Assembly: GCA_018661465.1 (NCBI GenBank)
Contig: JABJIC010000036.1
Span: 1-55,429 of the forward strand
Direction of reading: 5' to 3'
Source of the DNA: Gammaproteobacteria bacterium
GTDB lineage: Bacteria > Pseudomonadota > Gammaproteobacteria > Pseudomonadales > Pseudohongiellaceae
DNA length: 55,429 bases
The notes below the pieces were generated by a model that did not search any database, had not been told where the DNA came from, and worked only from the letters and a program-made list of their open reading frames with translations. A program made the translations under genes and the position numbers. Positions 8,727 through 18,299 of this stretch are shown here, in pieces; positions within the stretch are counted from its first letter, which is position 1, and every line of letters begins with the position of its first letter.

Positions 8727-8751
8727 GGCGCATCAATGATGCGCCTTTTTT
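8727..8751 (+). terminator. Intrinsic terminator downstream of hupB
   Basis: GGCGCATC, loop AAT, GATGCGCC (8727-8745) followed by six T to 8751. A canonical rho-independent terminator 127 bases after the hupB stop and 115 before ppiD. Confidence 0.85.
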
Positions 8752-8865
8752 GGTTTGTGAAAACCGGATATTACATAGATATTTTGATCAGGATCTCCCT
8801 AGTCGGCAGGTCGGAAACAGAGCTATTTTTACCTTAAGATAGTCGAGAGAAGCGCGGGAATAATT

Positions 8866-10755
8866 ATGCTGCAAGATATACGAGACAATTCACAGGGCGT
8901 TATAGCTAAAGTCATTATCGGCTTGATAGTGGCGGTGTTCGCATTGTTCGGTGTTGAGTCTATCATTGGTGGCTTTGTCACATCGCCTCCTGTTGCCGAG
9001 GTTAACGGTGAAGAGATTACCGAGGTCCAATTGCAAACAAGTACGCAAAACCTGTTAGCGTCCCTTGGTGGTGCAGTGGAAAGCCTGGATCAGGACTTGC
9101 TGGAGCAGATTGCCCTCTCTCAGATTATTGAAGAAGTGGTAATGAGGCAGTCAGCTGAGAGTTCATCAATGACCATCTCAGACGACAGGTTGGACCGCGC
9201 CATTATCCAGAATCCAAATTTCCAGATTAATGGTCAATTTGATTCAGATTTAGCTGTTCGTACAATGGTCAGCCAGGGTTTTACCGTTCCCAATTATCGA
9301 GATAGCCTGCGCCAGCAGCTAATACTGTCACAACTTGCAAATGCTTATTCCAGCTCGAATTTCATTACCTCAGATGAGCTAGACAAGATCGCCGAACTGA
9401 GCGCTCAGACACGGGATTTCCGCTACATATCAATTCCTCTGGGCACAAGAACCCTGGGTACGGCTATTGCTGACGAGGAAATTCAAAGCTACTACGATAA
9501 CAATCAAGCAGATTTTGCCGAAGACGAGATGGTCTCGGTGAGCTACGTGCTATTAGATAAAAACGTAATCAGCCAAGAAATAGCTGTTGACGAAGCTGAG
9601 CTTCTTGCCTTGTATGAAGATGAGAAGGCAGGTTTCGAAGGCTCTGCTGAGAAGCGAGCATCGCATATTCTTTTCGAAGTAATCGGTAATACAACTGAAG
9701 CAGCAGCGTTACAACAAGCAAATGATGCTCTGCAGCGTTTACAGGCTGGAGAAGAATTTGCAGCACTAGCTGCTGAGCTATCCAGCGATACATTTTCTGG
9801 TGAGGAAGGCGGTGATATTGGCTATACCAATGGCACGGCGTTTCCTGAGCCCGTTGAAGAAGCGTTGGAGATTCTGGCAGTAAGCGAAGTATCCGATCCA
9901 GTAGTAAGCGAATTCGGTGTTCACCTGGTAATGCTCACAGAAGATGCCGAAACACAATTTCAAAGCTTTGAAGAAGTATCGGGTCGCATAGAAAGAGATC
10001 TTAAGAGTTCCCAGATTGAGCTGATCTATGCCGAGAGATTGCAGGAACTGTCTAATTTGGCTTTCGAGACAGGTAATCTTGAAACCCTGGCAGAAGAGCT
10101 TAATTTAGTAATTTTGCAGAGCCAGCCATTCAGTCGCGCCGGTGCTAGCGGAATTTTCTCCAATCCTTCAGTAGCCACCGCCGCTTTTTCGGATGAAGTA
10201 CTTCTGGAAGGAAATAACAGTGATGTTATCGAATTGAACGATGCTCAGGCTGCTGTTCTAAGCATGAACGAGCATTTCGAGGCCAGTATCATCCCTCTGA
10301 AAGAAGTAGAGCCGGAAATTGCCGTGCTTATACGTACTGATATGGAACGGGAAGCAGTTCAATCACTTGGCGAAGAGTTGCTGGCAAATGTAGGCAATAC
10401 CCAAGCTATGGAAACTCTGCAGGCAGAAAATGAACTGGAATGGATTAACGAGGAAGCCGCTAGAAGAAATGCTGTCACTGTGAACCAGCAAATTCTAAGC
10501 AGCGTATTCGCAATGCCTGCTCCAGAAAGTGATGCAGAAGAAATTTCCAGCCTTACACTGGGTAACGGTACTTTTGTGTTGCTGGGATTGCAGCGTGTAA
10601 ATACTGGCACGCTTGAAAACATGCCAGCAGAGGAAAGGGACGTGATGACGGGCAACCTTCTAACAGACCTTGGTAATAATGACTTTCAGGCCTTCATGGG
10701 CAATCTTCAGGATAATGCTGATATTGAATCCAGAACTCCTGAGGAAGTATTTTAA
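8866..10755 (+). CDS. ppiD: Periplasmic folding chaperone PpiD
   Basis: Membrane-anchored periplasmic chaperone of the SurA/parvulin group that meets proteins leaving the Sec translocon. A short cytoplasmic N-terminus is followed by one membrane helix at about 13-34 (VIAKVIIGLIVAVFALFGV). A SurA-like N-terminal helical region comes next, then a parvulin domain at about 262-360 (ASHILFEV, GGDIGYTNG, FGVHLVMLTE). The 629-residue length is typical. Isomerase activity of this domain is weak or absent in studied PpiD proteins. It follows hupB as in E. coli and converges on fabI with six bases between stops. Confidence 0.93.
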   Translation: MLQDIRDNSQGVIAKVIIGLIVAVFALFGVESIIGGFVTSPPVAEVNGEEITEVQLQTSTQNLLASLGGAVESLDQDLLEQIALSQIIEEVVMRQSAESSSMTISDDRLDRAIIQNPNFQINGQFDSDLAVRTMVSQGFTVPNYRDSLRQQLILSQLANAYSSSNFITSDELDKIAELSAQTRDFRYISIPLGTRTLGTAIADEEIQSYYDNNQADFAEDEMVSVSYVLLDKNVISQEIAVDEAELLALYEDEKAGFEGSAEKRASHILFEVIGNTTEAAALQQANDALQRLQAGEEFAALAAELSSDTFSGEEGGDIGYTNGTAFPEPVEEALEILAVSEVSDPVVSEFGVHLVMLTEDAETQFQSFEEVSGRIERDLKSSQIELIYAERLQELSNLAFETGNLETLAEELNLVILQSQPFSRAGASGIFSNPSVATAAFSDEVLLEGNNSDVIELNDAQAAVLSMNEHFEASIIPLKEVEPEIAVLIRTDMEREAVQSLGEELLANVGNTQAMETLQAENELEWINEEAARRNAVTVNQQILSSVFAMPAPESDAEEISSLTLGNGTFVLLGLQRVNTGTLENMPAEERDVMTGNLLTDLGNNDFQAFMGNLQDNADIESRTPEEVF

Positions 10756-10761
10756 CCCCCG

Positions 10762-11562
10762 CTAGTTATCAGCCAGGTCGTTTAAAGACCCCATGGCGGT
10801 TGTATTGAAGCCGCCATCGACATACAGAATTTCGCCGCTAATGCCTGATGCTAAATCCGAGCATAAAAAGCTCGCGGCATTTCCCACTTCTTCGATAGTT
10901 ACATTTCTGCGTAACGGAGTCTGTTTCGCATTATGATCCAGCATTGTACGGAAACTCTTTATGCCTGATGCAGCAAGGGTTCGTATCGGTCCTGCTGATA
11001 TGCCATTAACTCGCGTACCTGACGGTCCAAGACTGGATGCCATATAACGTACATTGGCCTCGAGACTTGCTTTTGCTAGCCCCATAACATTGTAGTTAGG
11101 CAGGCTACGCACTGCTCCCAAATAGCTAAGGGTAAGCATCGAGCCATTTCTACCTTCCATGAGCTTCTTCCCGGCCTGAGCCAGAGCTACGAAACTGTAG
11201 GAGCTAATCTCATGAGCGGTGAGGAATCCTTCTCGAGTGGTGACATCGACGTAATTACCATCAAGCTCACTGCCTGGAGCAAAGGCTAGGCAGTGGACTA
11301 TACAGTCAATTCCATCCCATCGTTCGCCCACAGATTCAAACAGCTGAGTGATTTGTTCATCGCTGCTAACGTCGCAGGGATAGACCATGTCCGAATCCCA
11401 TCCAGCGGCAAATTTAAGAACTCGTTCTTTAAGTTTGTCGGTCTGATAGGTAAATGCCAACTCGGCACCTTCGCGGTGCATAGCTTCTGCAATGCCAGAA
11501 GCTATTGATAATTTACTGGCTACGCCGAGAATGAGAACTCGTTTGCCCGTTAGATATCCCAT
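10762..11562 (-). CDS. fabI: Enoyl-[acyl-carrier-protein] reductase (NADH) FabI
   Basis: Catalyses the last reduction in each fatty-acid elongation cycle; the triclosan target. An SDR-fold protein with the FabI-type cofactor motif [13 protein letters not shown] (13-25), where classical SDRs have TGxxxGxG. The catalytic residues are Tyr157 and Lys164 (YNVMGLAK), with the additional Tyr147, each one position later than in E. coli. The 266 residues are standard. No convincing ribosome site is needed to choose this start because the N-terminus aligns with the family ([13 protein letters not shown]). Confidence 0.97.
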   Translation of the reverse strand: MGYLTGKRVLILGVASKLSIASGIAEAMHREGAELAFTYQTDKLKERVLKFAAGWDSDMVYPCDVSSDEQITQLFESVGERWDGIDCIVHCLAFAPGSELDGNYVDVTTREGFLTAHEISSYSFVALAQAGKKLMEGRNGSMLTLSYLGAVRSLPNYNVMGLAKASLEANVRYMASSLGPSGTRVNGISAGPIRTLAASGIKSFRTMLDHNAKQTPLRRNVTIEEVGNAASFLCSDLASGISGEILYVDGGFNTTAMGSLNDLADN

Positions 11563-11722
11563 AATGTCATCCTGATTTTTTGCTAAATGGTTTGCTCAAT
11601 GCTCTGCTACAACTAGCGAGCGTAAACTGTGGTCATTTTACTTCAATTTGTCTCTGATTTCTTGCTGGATGACAGAGCAACAGACCTTCCAATCCAAGAC
11701 CTGCACAGCCGTCGATTTGTAA

Positions 11723-13282
11723 TTATTTAATTCCGTGCATGAATTTTTTGAGGAATGGCGATATAGCCAAGGCAAACAAACCGACACCGATGCTATATAG
11801 ACCTGCAGTTTGATAAACTGCCATGTAGCTTTCTAGCGCGGCAGCGGCATCGACAACTTCACCACCCACCGTATCCGATCCTGTCATTGCTGCAATGGTT
11901 CCAGAGATATAATTTCCGGCCGCCATTGCCAGAAACCAACAGCCCATCATCATGCCGACTACATTGGGAACGGAAAGCTTTGTAGTCATAGATAAGCCAA
12001 CCGGCGAGAGGCATAATTCCGCGGTGGTATGGAAGAGGTAAAGCAAGATTAGCCAGACTAAAGCAACTTGAGTCGGGTCTGTGGCGAGTGAAGAGCCATA
12101 GACCAGAAAAAGAAATCCGAGACCTAGCTGTATAAGAGAGAGTGCAAATTTTGTTGGAGTGGATGGTTCCCAGCCTTTTCGAGAAAGGTATAGCCAAATC
12201 ATACTGAACACTGGAGCGAGTGTAATAATGAAGAAGGCGTTAACTGATTGAAAAACAGCAGCGTTAATCTCATATCCAAATACAACGCGATTAACATTTC
12301 TATCTGCCATCAGGTTAAGAGAGCTAGCGGTTTGTTCGAATAGAGACCAAAAAATAACTTGATAACTCATAAGGAACAAGCAAACCAGCATCCGGTCTCT
12401 GTCCTGGGGGTCGCATTTAAGAAAGGAATAGATCACTACAGTAAGAATCATTACTACCAGTGAGCTGCCAACTATACCGCCAACCACAACAGGATTTTGC
12501 ATTAGCTGCCAGAACACAAACACACCAGCAACTGTTAGTAAGTAAATTAGTACTTCGCGACTAATTCCTGGCACGACTTTCTGTTGGAGTAATTCTGGTC
12601 GGCTAGGATTTCCGGCCTCACCGAATAGATGTTTGCCTCTAACGAAAATCAATAGCCCAGAGAGCATGCCAATTCCCGCGGCGCCGAACCCCCAGCTGAA
12701 CCCTTTGTACTGGAGAAGGAGGCCGCAAATAATGGCACCCAGAAATGAACCAAGGTTGATGCCCATATAGAAGAGGGTGAAGCCAGCGTCGCGGCGGGGG
12801 TCTTGCCGCTCATACATCGAGCCAACAAGTGTTGAGATGTTTGACTTTAGAAAGCCAACTCCCATGATTATTAGTGCCAGGGAAAAATAAAATATTTGCA
12901 GATAGAAAGGGTCGCGTTGAACTTGTAACTCGCCGCCGATATTTACTTCGACAGCTTGAGCTCCTTCGATGGCCATGCCCATATGGCCGCAAACTAAAAG
13001 TACTGCGCCAAGTATCACGGCTTTGCTTGGTCCGAGATAGCGGTCAGCAACTATTCCCCCTATCACGGGAGTGACATACACCAGAGATAAATAGGCGGCA
13101 TAGATGCTGAAGGCTGACTGGTCGGAAAAAAGGAAGTGTTGCGTGAGATAAAAAATTAGCAGGGCGCGCATGCCGTAGTAGCTGAACCGTTCCCACATCT
13201 CGGTGAGAAAACAGATTACTAAACCACGAGGGTGTCCGAGGAAATCGGTGGCGGCGGGGCTACTTACGGTTTGCTCATTCAT
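11723..13282 (-). CDS. Proton-dependent di-/tripeptide transporter (POT family)
   Basis: Major-facilitator protein of the POT/PTR2 family that imports small peptides with protons. The proton-coupling signature E-x-x-E-R-F-x-Y-Y-G is present as EMWERFSYYG at about 28-37. GGIVADRYLG and the FTLFYMGINLGSFLG motif in TM5 are further POT signatures. At 519 residues with about 14 hydrophobic segments it has the bacterial DtpA-like length. The gene is monocistronic by appearance: a 160-base gap to fabI and a repeat-filled gap to mltD. Paralogue identity (dtpA, dtpB and so on) cannot be set. Confidence 0.92.
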   Translation of the reverse strand: MNEQTVSSPAATDFLGHPRGLVICFLTEMWERFSYYGMRALLIFYLTQHFLFSDQSAFSIYAAYLSLVYVTPVIGGIVADRYLGPSKAVILGAVLLVCGHMGMAIEGAQAVEVNIGGELQVQRDPFYLQIFYFSLALIIMGVGFLKSNISTLVGSMYERQDPRRDAGFTLFYMGINLGSFLGAIICGLLLQYKGFSWGFGAAGIGMLSGLLIFVRGKHLFGEAGNPSRPELLQQKVVPGISREVLIYLLTVAGVFVFWQLMQNPVVVGGIVGSSLVVMILTVVIYSFLKCDPQDRDRMLVCLFLMSYQVIFWSLFEQTASSLNLMADRNVNRVVFGYEINAAVFQSVNAFFIITLAPVFSMIWLYLSRKGWEPSTPTKFALSLIQLGLGFLFLVYGSSLATDPTQVALVWLILLYLFHTTAELCLSPVGLSMTTKLSVPNVVGMMMGCWFLAMAAGNYISGTIAAMTGSDTVGGEVVDAAAALESYMAVYQTAGLYSIGVGLFALAISPFLKKFMHGIK

Positions 13283-13301
13283 CTGTAGCTAACTCTTTTT
13301 A

Positions 13302-13428
13302 CAGAGCCTTCGGTTGAGCTAATTATTAGCTAACGGGGCTCTTAGTTAACGAGGCTCCCAGTTAAAGGAGCTGGCGTTGCCGGAGCTCTCAGTTTACAAA
13401 AGATCTAGTTAACAGAGCTCTGATCAGT
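13302..13428. repeat. Degenerate tandem repeat, period 16, about eight units
   Basis: Units such as CGGGGCTCTTAGTTAA (13334), CGAGGCTCCCAGTTAA (13350), CGGAGCTCTCAGTTTA (13381), CAAAAGATCTAGTTAA (13397) and CAGAGCTCTGATCAGT (13413) follow each other; one unit at 13366 has 15 bases, and 13302 and 13318 are weaker units. The last two overlap the stop and final codons of mltD. The array fills the gap between mltD and the POT gene start. Confidence 0.75.
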
Positions 13429-15027
13429 GTTTACGCGAATAGACTGACCAGGATGGATTAGGTCATTACTGCTTATGCTGTTGAGCATTAGCAATTCGTC
13501 CAAGCCCATGGCAAACCGCTCTGCAATCTTTGCCATGCTGTCACCGGATCTAACCCTATAGTACTGTGGGCTCTGCATGACCTGATCATTAGCTTCTGTA
13601 GTGGAATCTGCGAGTGCATAACTAAGGTCCAGGATCTGTCCGGGTCTCAGTAGCTGGTCAAGGCTCAAGGTGTTCCGCGAAGCTATTTCAGCAGATCGCA
13701 AATCAAACTTCCGAGCAATTGACCAGAGGTTATCACCTCGGCGAATTGTATAGCTAGCAGGCACACTAATTGCGGGTCGCGCTCTGCTCATTAGGGCTGG
13801 TTGGGCGGCAATTAATTGAGAATCAGCCGATCTTGGGATCAATAAGGAGTTGCCGGCAATGATCTGGCTTCCTCTCAAGCTGTTAACAGTCTGCAGGATG
13901 TCTACTCTGGTACTTAGTTTTCTGGCAATGCCGCCTAGAGTATCTCCGGATCGAATTTCATATCGGTCCCAACTCAGGAGTAGCTCTGTATCAATTTCCT
14001 GCAAGCCAATAGTAAGTTTGCGGGCATTTTCTGTTGGCAGCAGAAGTCTCTGTGGCCGGTCGGGGTGAGTAGCCCATTGCAGGTAACCAGGGTTCAAGTT
14101 TCGTAACTGTTGATAGTCGATATCCGCTAACTCTGCAGCTCTTGCGATATCAATCTGAGCGTTGACCTCTACATTTTGCACAGTCAGCTGATTTGGTATT
14201 TCAGTCAGGCTAATGCCGTTCAATTCACTGTCGGAGACTATTTTAGCTATCGCCAAAATTCTTGGAATGTGGTTTCGGGTTTCCCCTGGAAGTCGAAGAT
14301 CCCAAAAAGAAGCTTCTTCCTTGCTTACTCCGGCTCTGCGGATGGCCCTTCTAACGTTTCCTTCGCCAGTGTTATAAGCAGCAAGGGCAAGCAGCCAGTC
14401 TTGATCAAACTGTTTATAGAGATCCTCAAGATAATCCAGGGCAGCAACAGTAGAAGCTTGGGGGTCTCTTCTTCCGTCATACCACCAGTCTTGTTGTATT
14501 CCGAAGCTTCGTGCGGTTGCGCCAACGAATTGCCAGAGGCCTACTGCGTGTTCGCGGGAATATGCGTTGGGGTTGAAAGTGCTCTCGACGATAGGGATCA
14601 GCACTAGCTCCATCGGGAGATTTCGGCGGTCTATTTCTTCAACCATAGAGTAAAGAAATGGGGATGCTCTCTCAGTAATCAGATCAAAATAGCGTTGATT
14701 CGCCGTGTAGTTGCTGAGTTGCTGCATTACATCCGGATGGTCGTAATATTCCTGCAAACCAAAACCAAACTCTATCCTGTTCCATAGATTGGTGAACTCA
14801 GGGTTTCCATCAGGGATGTTGTCCTCAGTGGATATCTGAACAGGAACTTCAGGCTTCTCGATTATTTGCGGTTCAGAAATTCCTGTTTGGCCTGCATTAG
14901 AGTCGGTCAACGCAGGGACGCTAGTTTGACAAGCGGCGAGAATCAATAAAATTGAGGATAACAGGCATGACCGCAAGGTGATGTTGAAATTTTTCGTTCT
15001 GCTAAATAAAAAAGTTAATAAGACCAT
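13405..15027 (-). CDS. mltD: Membrane-bound lytic murein transglycosylase D (lipoprotein)
   Basis: Outer-membrane lipoprotein that cleaves peptidoglycan glycan strands with 1,6-anhydro product formation. The N-terminal signal ends in the lipobox LAAC (30-33), so Cys33 should be lipidated. The SLT domain spans about 120-240, with catalytic Glu148 in IPIVESTF, then AVGLWQF and LALAAYNTGEGN, the typical family 1 motifs. Three LysM peptidoglycan-binding modules follow at about 356-399, 428-471 and 491-534. Length 540. The final codons lie within a tandem repeat array. It ends 122 bases before the POT gene and starts 60 bases downstream of gloB on the same strand. Confidence 0.93.
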   Translation of the reverse strand: MVLLTFLFSRTKNFNITLRSCLLSSILLILAACQTSVPALTDSNAGQTGISEPQIIEKPEVPVQISTEDNIPDGNPEFTNLWNRIEFGFGLQEYYDHPDVMQQLSNYTANQRYFDLITERASPFLYSMVEEIDRRNLPMELVLIPIVESTFNPNAYSREHAVGLWQFVGATARSFGIQQDWWYDGRRDPQASTVAALDYLEDLYKQFDQDWLLALAAYNTGEGNVRRAIRRAGVSKEEASFWDLRLPGETRNHIPRILAIAKIVSDSELNGISLTEIPNQLTVQNVEVNAQIDIARAAELADIDYQQLRNLNPGYLQWATHPDRPQRLLLPTENARKLTIGLQEIDTELLLSWDRYEIRSGDTLGGIARKLSTRVDILQTVNSLRGSQIIAGNSLLIPRSADSQLIAAQPALMSRARPAISVPASYTIRRGDNLWSIARKFDLRSAEIASRNTLSLDQLLRPGQILDLSYALADSTTEANDQVMQSPQYYRVRSGDSMAKIAERFAMGLDELLMLNSISSNDLIHPGQSIRVNTDQSSVN

Positions 15028-15087
15028 ATACTATTTGATAGATACCATTGTTATTAATTGGGTAATTGTTTAGATGGATTAGAAGTC

Positions 15088-15873
15088 TTAGAAATTATCT
15101 TTCCAGGAACGTAATGCAGAAAAAACTTCCACTTCGTCTGAGGTGTTGTTTCCCAGAAATCCTTCTGCTGTTTTTATTACGTCTTTTTCGCGACAACGAA
15201 GAAATGGATTTGTTTGCAGTTCAAGCTCTATAGATGAAGGAAGTGTTGGGTAATTTTTATCTCTCTTCGCTTGCTCATTTTTTACTCGGCTCAGGAGAAT
15301 CTGATTCTGCGGTTCCGCAGCAACAGCGAACGCCAAATTAGCCATGGTGTATTCGTGAGTGCAATAGACCTGAGCGTTGGAATCCAGCGAGCCAAGCCTT
15401 GATAAGGATTTATGCATATCCGCAGCCGTTCCTTCAAACAGCCTGCCGCAACCTGCTGCGAAGAGGGTGTCTCCGCAGAACAAAATCGGTTTCTGTGTTT
15501 CGTCGCCCTGATTATAGAAAGCAATGTGGTCTAGAGTGTGGCCAGGCACCTCAATAACTAAGAATTCATGACCGAACATTGATATTTGATCACCATCATC
15601 AACAATTTCGGTAAGACCAGCGATGTTTGATGGGCGAGGGCCGATGATTCTGGGAGAGTACTTCGCGCTAAGCTCTCGAATCCCACCTGTATGGTCGGGA
15701 TGGTGGTGGGTGATGAGAATATCACTTAGCACCAGGCCATTGTCTTCGAGATAGCCGATCACAGCATTTGCGTCGCCGGGGTCTACGACGCAAACCTTAT
15801 TGCTATCTGAATCCGACAGAGCCCAAATGTAATTATCTGAGAAAGCGGGAATTGGATGTATAGAAGTAATCAT
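15088..15873 (-). CDS. gloB: Hydroxyacylglutathione hydrolase (glyoxalase II)
   Basis: Metallo-beta-lactamase-fold thiolesterase that hydrolyses S-lactoylglutathione in methylglyoxal detoxification. The metal motif T-H-x-H-x-D-H is present as THHHPDHTGG; GHTLDHI and FCGDTLFAAGCGRLFEG supply the other ligands, and CTHEYTMANLAFA the glutathione-side His. I start at the ATG at 15873 (MITSIHPIPAFSDNYIW), which matches the family N-terminus; an upstream TTG at 15894 is less likely. It is divergent from the methyltransferase at 16037, the same neighbourhood as gloB-yafS-rnhA-dnaQ in E. coli. Confidence 0.94.
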   Translation of the reverse strand: MITSIHPIPAFSDNYIWALSDSDSNKVCVVDPGDANAVIGYLEDNGLVLSDILITHHHPDHTGGIRELSAKYSPRIIGPRPSNIAGLTEIVDDGDQISMFGHEFLVIEVPGHTLDHIAFYNQGDETQKPILFCGDTLFAAGCGRLFEGTAADMHKSLSRLGSLDSNAQVYCTHEYTMANLAFAVAAEPQNQILLSRVKNEQAKRDKNYPTLPSSIELELQTNPFLRCREKDVIKTAEGFLGNNTSDEVEVFSALRSWKDNF

Positions 15874-16036
15874 AGAACAGCTGATATTCGGCAAAACGCC
15901 ATGATATAAGGATATTAGCTGAATACAAGTAAATCAGTCGGAATTAGCGAATTTCTTAGCAGAAACTACTTAATATTCAAACGATTAAGGATTAAACTGT
16001 TGGCCATCAAGCACTCTCGCTGATGCGAATCAAACT

Positions 16037-16828
16037 ATGAACCTTCACTCCAAGCATGAAACACGACGGCGATTAATCCGCGGCATGCCCGAATCTGACA
16101 TGCTGCACAATTTAGTTGCCCAGTGGTATCGATCTCCCCAGGGCAGAGAAGTGTTACATGCAGAGCGGGAGGTCATAAAACCTCTGCTGGAAAAACTATT
16201 TGGCTACCATATCTTGCAAGTTGGCTTTAGTGAGGAGCATTCCCTTATAGAAAGTAGTCCAGTCGGACATAAAGTAATTTTTGCACCTAGTTACCGTGAA
16301 GGCTCTAAAACTCCTGTTGCTGAAAATGAAGAATTGCCCCTGGGAAATGACAGTATAGATGTGGTGCTTGTTCATCATGCCCTGGATTTTACTGACAACA
16401 GTCATCGGCTGCTTAGGGAAATGACTCGAGTACTGAGGCCCGGTGGGCATATGATCATTGTCGGATTTAATCCCTATAGTAGTTGGGGATTGTGGAAATT
16501 GTTTAAGCGCAGAACCAATGTGCCATGGCGGGGCAGGTTTATTTCTAAAGGAAGAGTAGCAGATTGGTTAAAATTACTGGATCTTGAAATTGACTCTGTG
16601 AGCTACGGGCTTCACTTCTTGCCGTCGAGTTTCTCTCGCTTGCTCAAGTCCGCAAAAAGGCTTGAGGCATTTGGTCGAAAGATTCACAGCCCTATTGGAG
16701 GCGCCTACTACATTCATTGTGTTAACCAACACGCGCCGATTACTCCCATATTGCCCCGTTGGAACCCCTTACCAGCGAGAGCCGCATCTCTACCCGCTGC
16801 AGAAAATGTCAGCACCAAGATTCATTAA
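16037..16828 (+). CDS. SAM-dependent methyltransferase (YafS-like)
   Basis: A 263-residue class I methyltransferase-like protein. The post-motif region is clear: GNDSIDVVLVHHALDFTDNSHRLLREMTRVLRPGGHMIIVGFNP (about 103-146), matching the Methyltransf_11 pattern (D.V...H.LE....LLRE..RVL.PGG). Motif I is degenerate: LQVGFSEEHS (about 60-69) replaces the usual E/DxGxGxG, so SAM binding may be weakened or unusual. In E. coli yafS sits between gloB and rnhA, the same place, so this is most likely the YafS orthologue; no substrate is established to my knowledge. The tail is basic and Pro-rich. Confidence 0.85.
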   Translation: MNLHSKHETRRRLIRGMPESDMLHNLVAQWYRSPQGREVLHAEREVIKPLLEKLFGYHILQVGFSEEHSLIESSPVGHKVIFAPSYREGSKTPVAENEELPLGNDSIDVVLVHHALDFTDNSHRLLREMTRVLRPGGHMIIVGFNPYSSWGLWKLFKRRTNVPWRGRFISKGRVADWLKLLDLEIDSVSYGLHFLPSSFSRLLKSAKRLEAFGRKIHSPIGGAYYIHCVNQHAPITPILPRWNPLPARAASLPAAENVSTKIH

Positions 16829-16881
16829 GCCGTGTTTAAAAACCACCAATAAGTATTACTGGAAACAGCAGGAGCTAGACT

Positions 16882-17316
16882 GTGGAGCAGGTAGTAGAAA
16901 TGTTTACCGATGGAGCATGCCGAGGTAACCCTGGGAAGGGTGGTTGGGGAGTATTAATGCGCTATGGTGACACTGAGAAGTCTCTCTATGGTGGCGATCC
17001 TATGACAACTAATAATCGCATGGAGCTAATGGCTGTTATAAAAGGACTGGAAGCTCTCACTAAACCCTGTAAAGTCAAAATAACAAGCGACTCCAAATAC
17101 GTGCTGACCGGTATTACCGACTGGATAAACAACTGGAAAGCTCGCAACTGGAAAACGGCTAATAAGAAGCCAGTGCAGAATGTGGAATTATGGAAGCAAC
17201 TGGATGAATTGGCTGCTCTACACGACATCGAGTGGGGTTGGGTTAAGGGTCACAGCGGTCATCGAGAAAATGAAATTGCTGATGACTTGGCTAATTTGGG
17301 AATTGATGAGCTGTGA
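16882..17316 (+). CDS. rnhA: Ribonuclease HI
   Basis: Endonuclease that cuts the RNA strand of RNA-DNA hybrids (R-loops, primers). The catalytic carboxylates Asp10, Glu48, Asp70 and Asp134 and the general-base loop His124 are at exactly the E. coli positions. [11 protein letters not shown] and the basic handle ([16 protein letters not shown]) are present, and the length of 144 is standard. The start is GTG at 16882 with CAGGAGC upstream. It is 25 bases from dnaQ and on the same strand, whereas the E. coli pair is divergent. Confidence 0.97.
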   Translation: MEQVVEMFTDGACRGNPGKGGWGVLMRYGDTEKSLYGGDPMTTNNRMELMAVIKGLEALTKPCKVKITSDSKYVLTGITDWINNWKARNWKTANKKPVQNVELWKQLDELAALHDIEWGWVKGHSGHRENEIADDLANLGIDEL

Positions 17317-17341
17317 GCCGCAAGAAAAGAGGCATTAATTA

Positions 17342-18061
17342 GTGAGACAGATAGTTCTCGATACAGAAACTACTGGACTAGACCCTGCCCAGGGGCATCG
17401 GGTTATTGAAATTGGCTGTGTCGAGCTAGAGGATCGTAAGCTCACGGGCAATCGTTTTCAGTGCTATCTAAACCCTGATAGAGAAATCGACGCGGCAGCC
17501 ATTGAAGTCCACGGAATTACTCCTCAATTTCTCGCCGATAAGCCTCGCTTTGCTCAAATCGAAAAAGAATTCCTCGAATTTGTTAACGGTGCCGAATTGG
17601 TTATCCACAATGCCCCATTTGACCTTGGCTTCCTGAATCATGAGCTCCGCAAGTCGGCGCTGCAGGACAAGTCCATGGGAGATATGTGTTCGGTCCTGGA
17701 TAGCTTGTTGCTCGCACGGGAGAAGCACCCCGGTCAGAGGAACAGCCTCGATGCATTGTGTAAGCGCTATGATGTAGATAATACCCAGCGTCAGCTCCAC
17801 GGAGCCTTGCTCGATGCCGAAATCCTGGCTGATGTCTATCTGGCAATGACCAGCGGCCAGACCTCCATGCTGCTTCACGAAGAGCATAACGAGGAATCAA
17901 TTAGCCGGAGAAGAGCAAAGTCCTCTAGTGATGACCGGCCCTCCCTGGTAGTAAAGAAAGCCACCGATGAAGAACTTCTAGCCCATAAAGAACGCCTTAA
18001 GGAGATTTCTGAGGAGAGTGAACAGGGTTGTTTGTGGCTAAATTTGGAAAACCCGCAATAA
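17342..18061 (+). CDS. dnaQ: DNA polymerase III epsilon subunit (proofreading exonuclease)
   Basis: The 3-prime to 5-prime exonuclease of the replicative polymerase core. DEDDh residues are Asp7 and Glu9 (LDTETTGLD), Asp94 (HNAPFDLGF), His153 and Asp158 (HGALLDAE). A beta-clamp-binding motif QTSMLL is at 173-178, equivalent to QTSMAF in E. coli, and the C-terminal tail for contact with the alpha subunit runs to 239. The start is GTG at 17342. Co-directional with rnhA and probably co-transcribed. No terminator is visible after it. Confidence 0.96.
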   Translation: MRQIVLDTETTGLDPAQGHRVIEIGCVELEDRKLTGNRFQCYLNPDREIDAAAIEVHGITPQFLADKPRFAQIEKEFLEFVNGAELVIHNAPFDLGFLNHELRKSALQDKSMGDMCSVLDSLLLAREKHPGQRNSLDALCKRYDVDNTQRQLHGALLDAEILADVYLAMTSGQTSMLLHEEHNEESISRRRAKSSSDDRPSLVVKKATDEELLAHKERLKEISEESEQGCLWLNLENPQ

Positions 18062-18299
18062 CACCAAAAAAGCCTCCGATTCCAGCGTCCTGTGGACGGT
18101 ATTTCTTGAATACACTACCCGAAAGCTATAGTATTTAGCCGTTTTGCGCCCTTTGAATTTATTAGAATAATGGTGCCAATAAAAGGGCTAAAAAGGGCCA
18201 TGGGATTTAGGGATTCTGCAAGGAATTGCTGTCTCCGGACAAACTTATAACTAGAAGCTATATAGCTCTGCGCACAATACTCGACGAGGAAGAACATAT

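Noticed and set aside
13302..13428. The 16-base array as a CRISPR
   Set aside because: Units are contiguous and degenerate, with no unique spacers and no cas genes.
18115..18297. A 60-codon minus-strand ORF upstream of nhaD
   Set aside because: No ribosome site, no family resemblance, and it occupies the expected promoter region.
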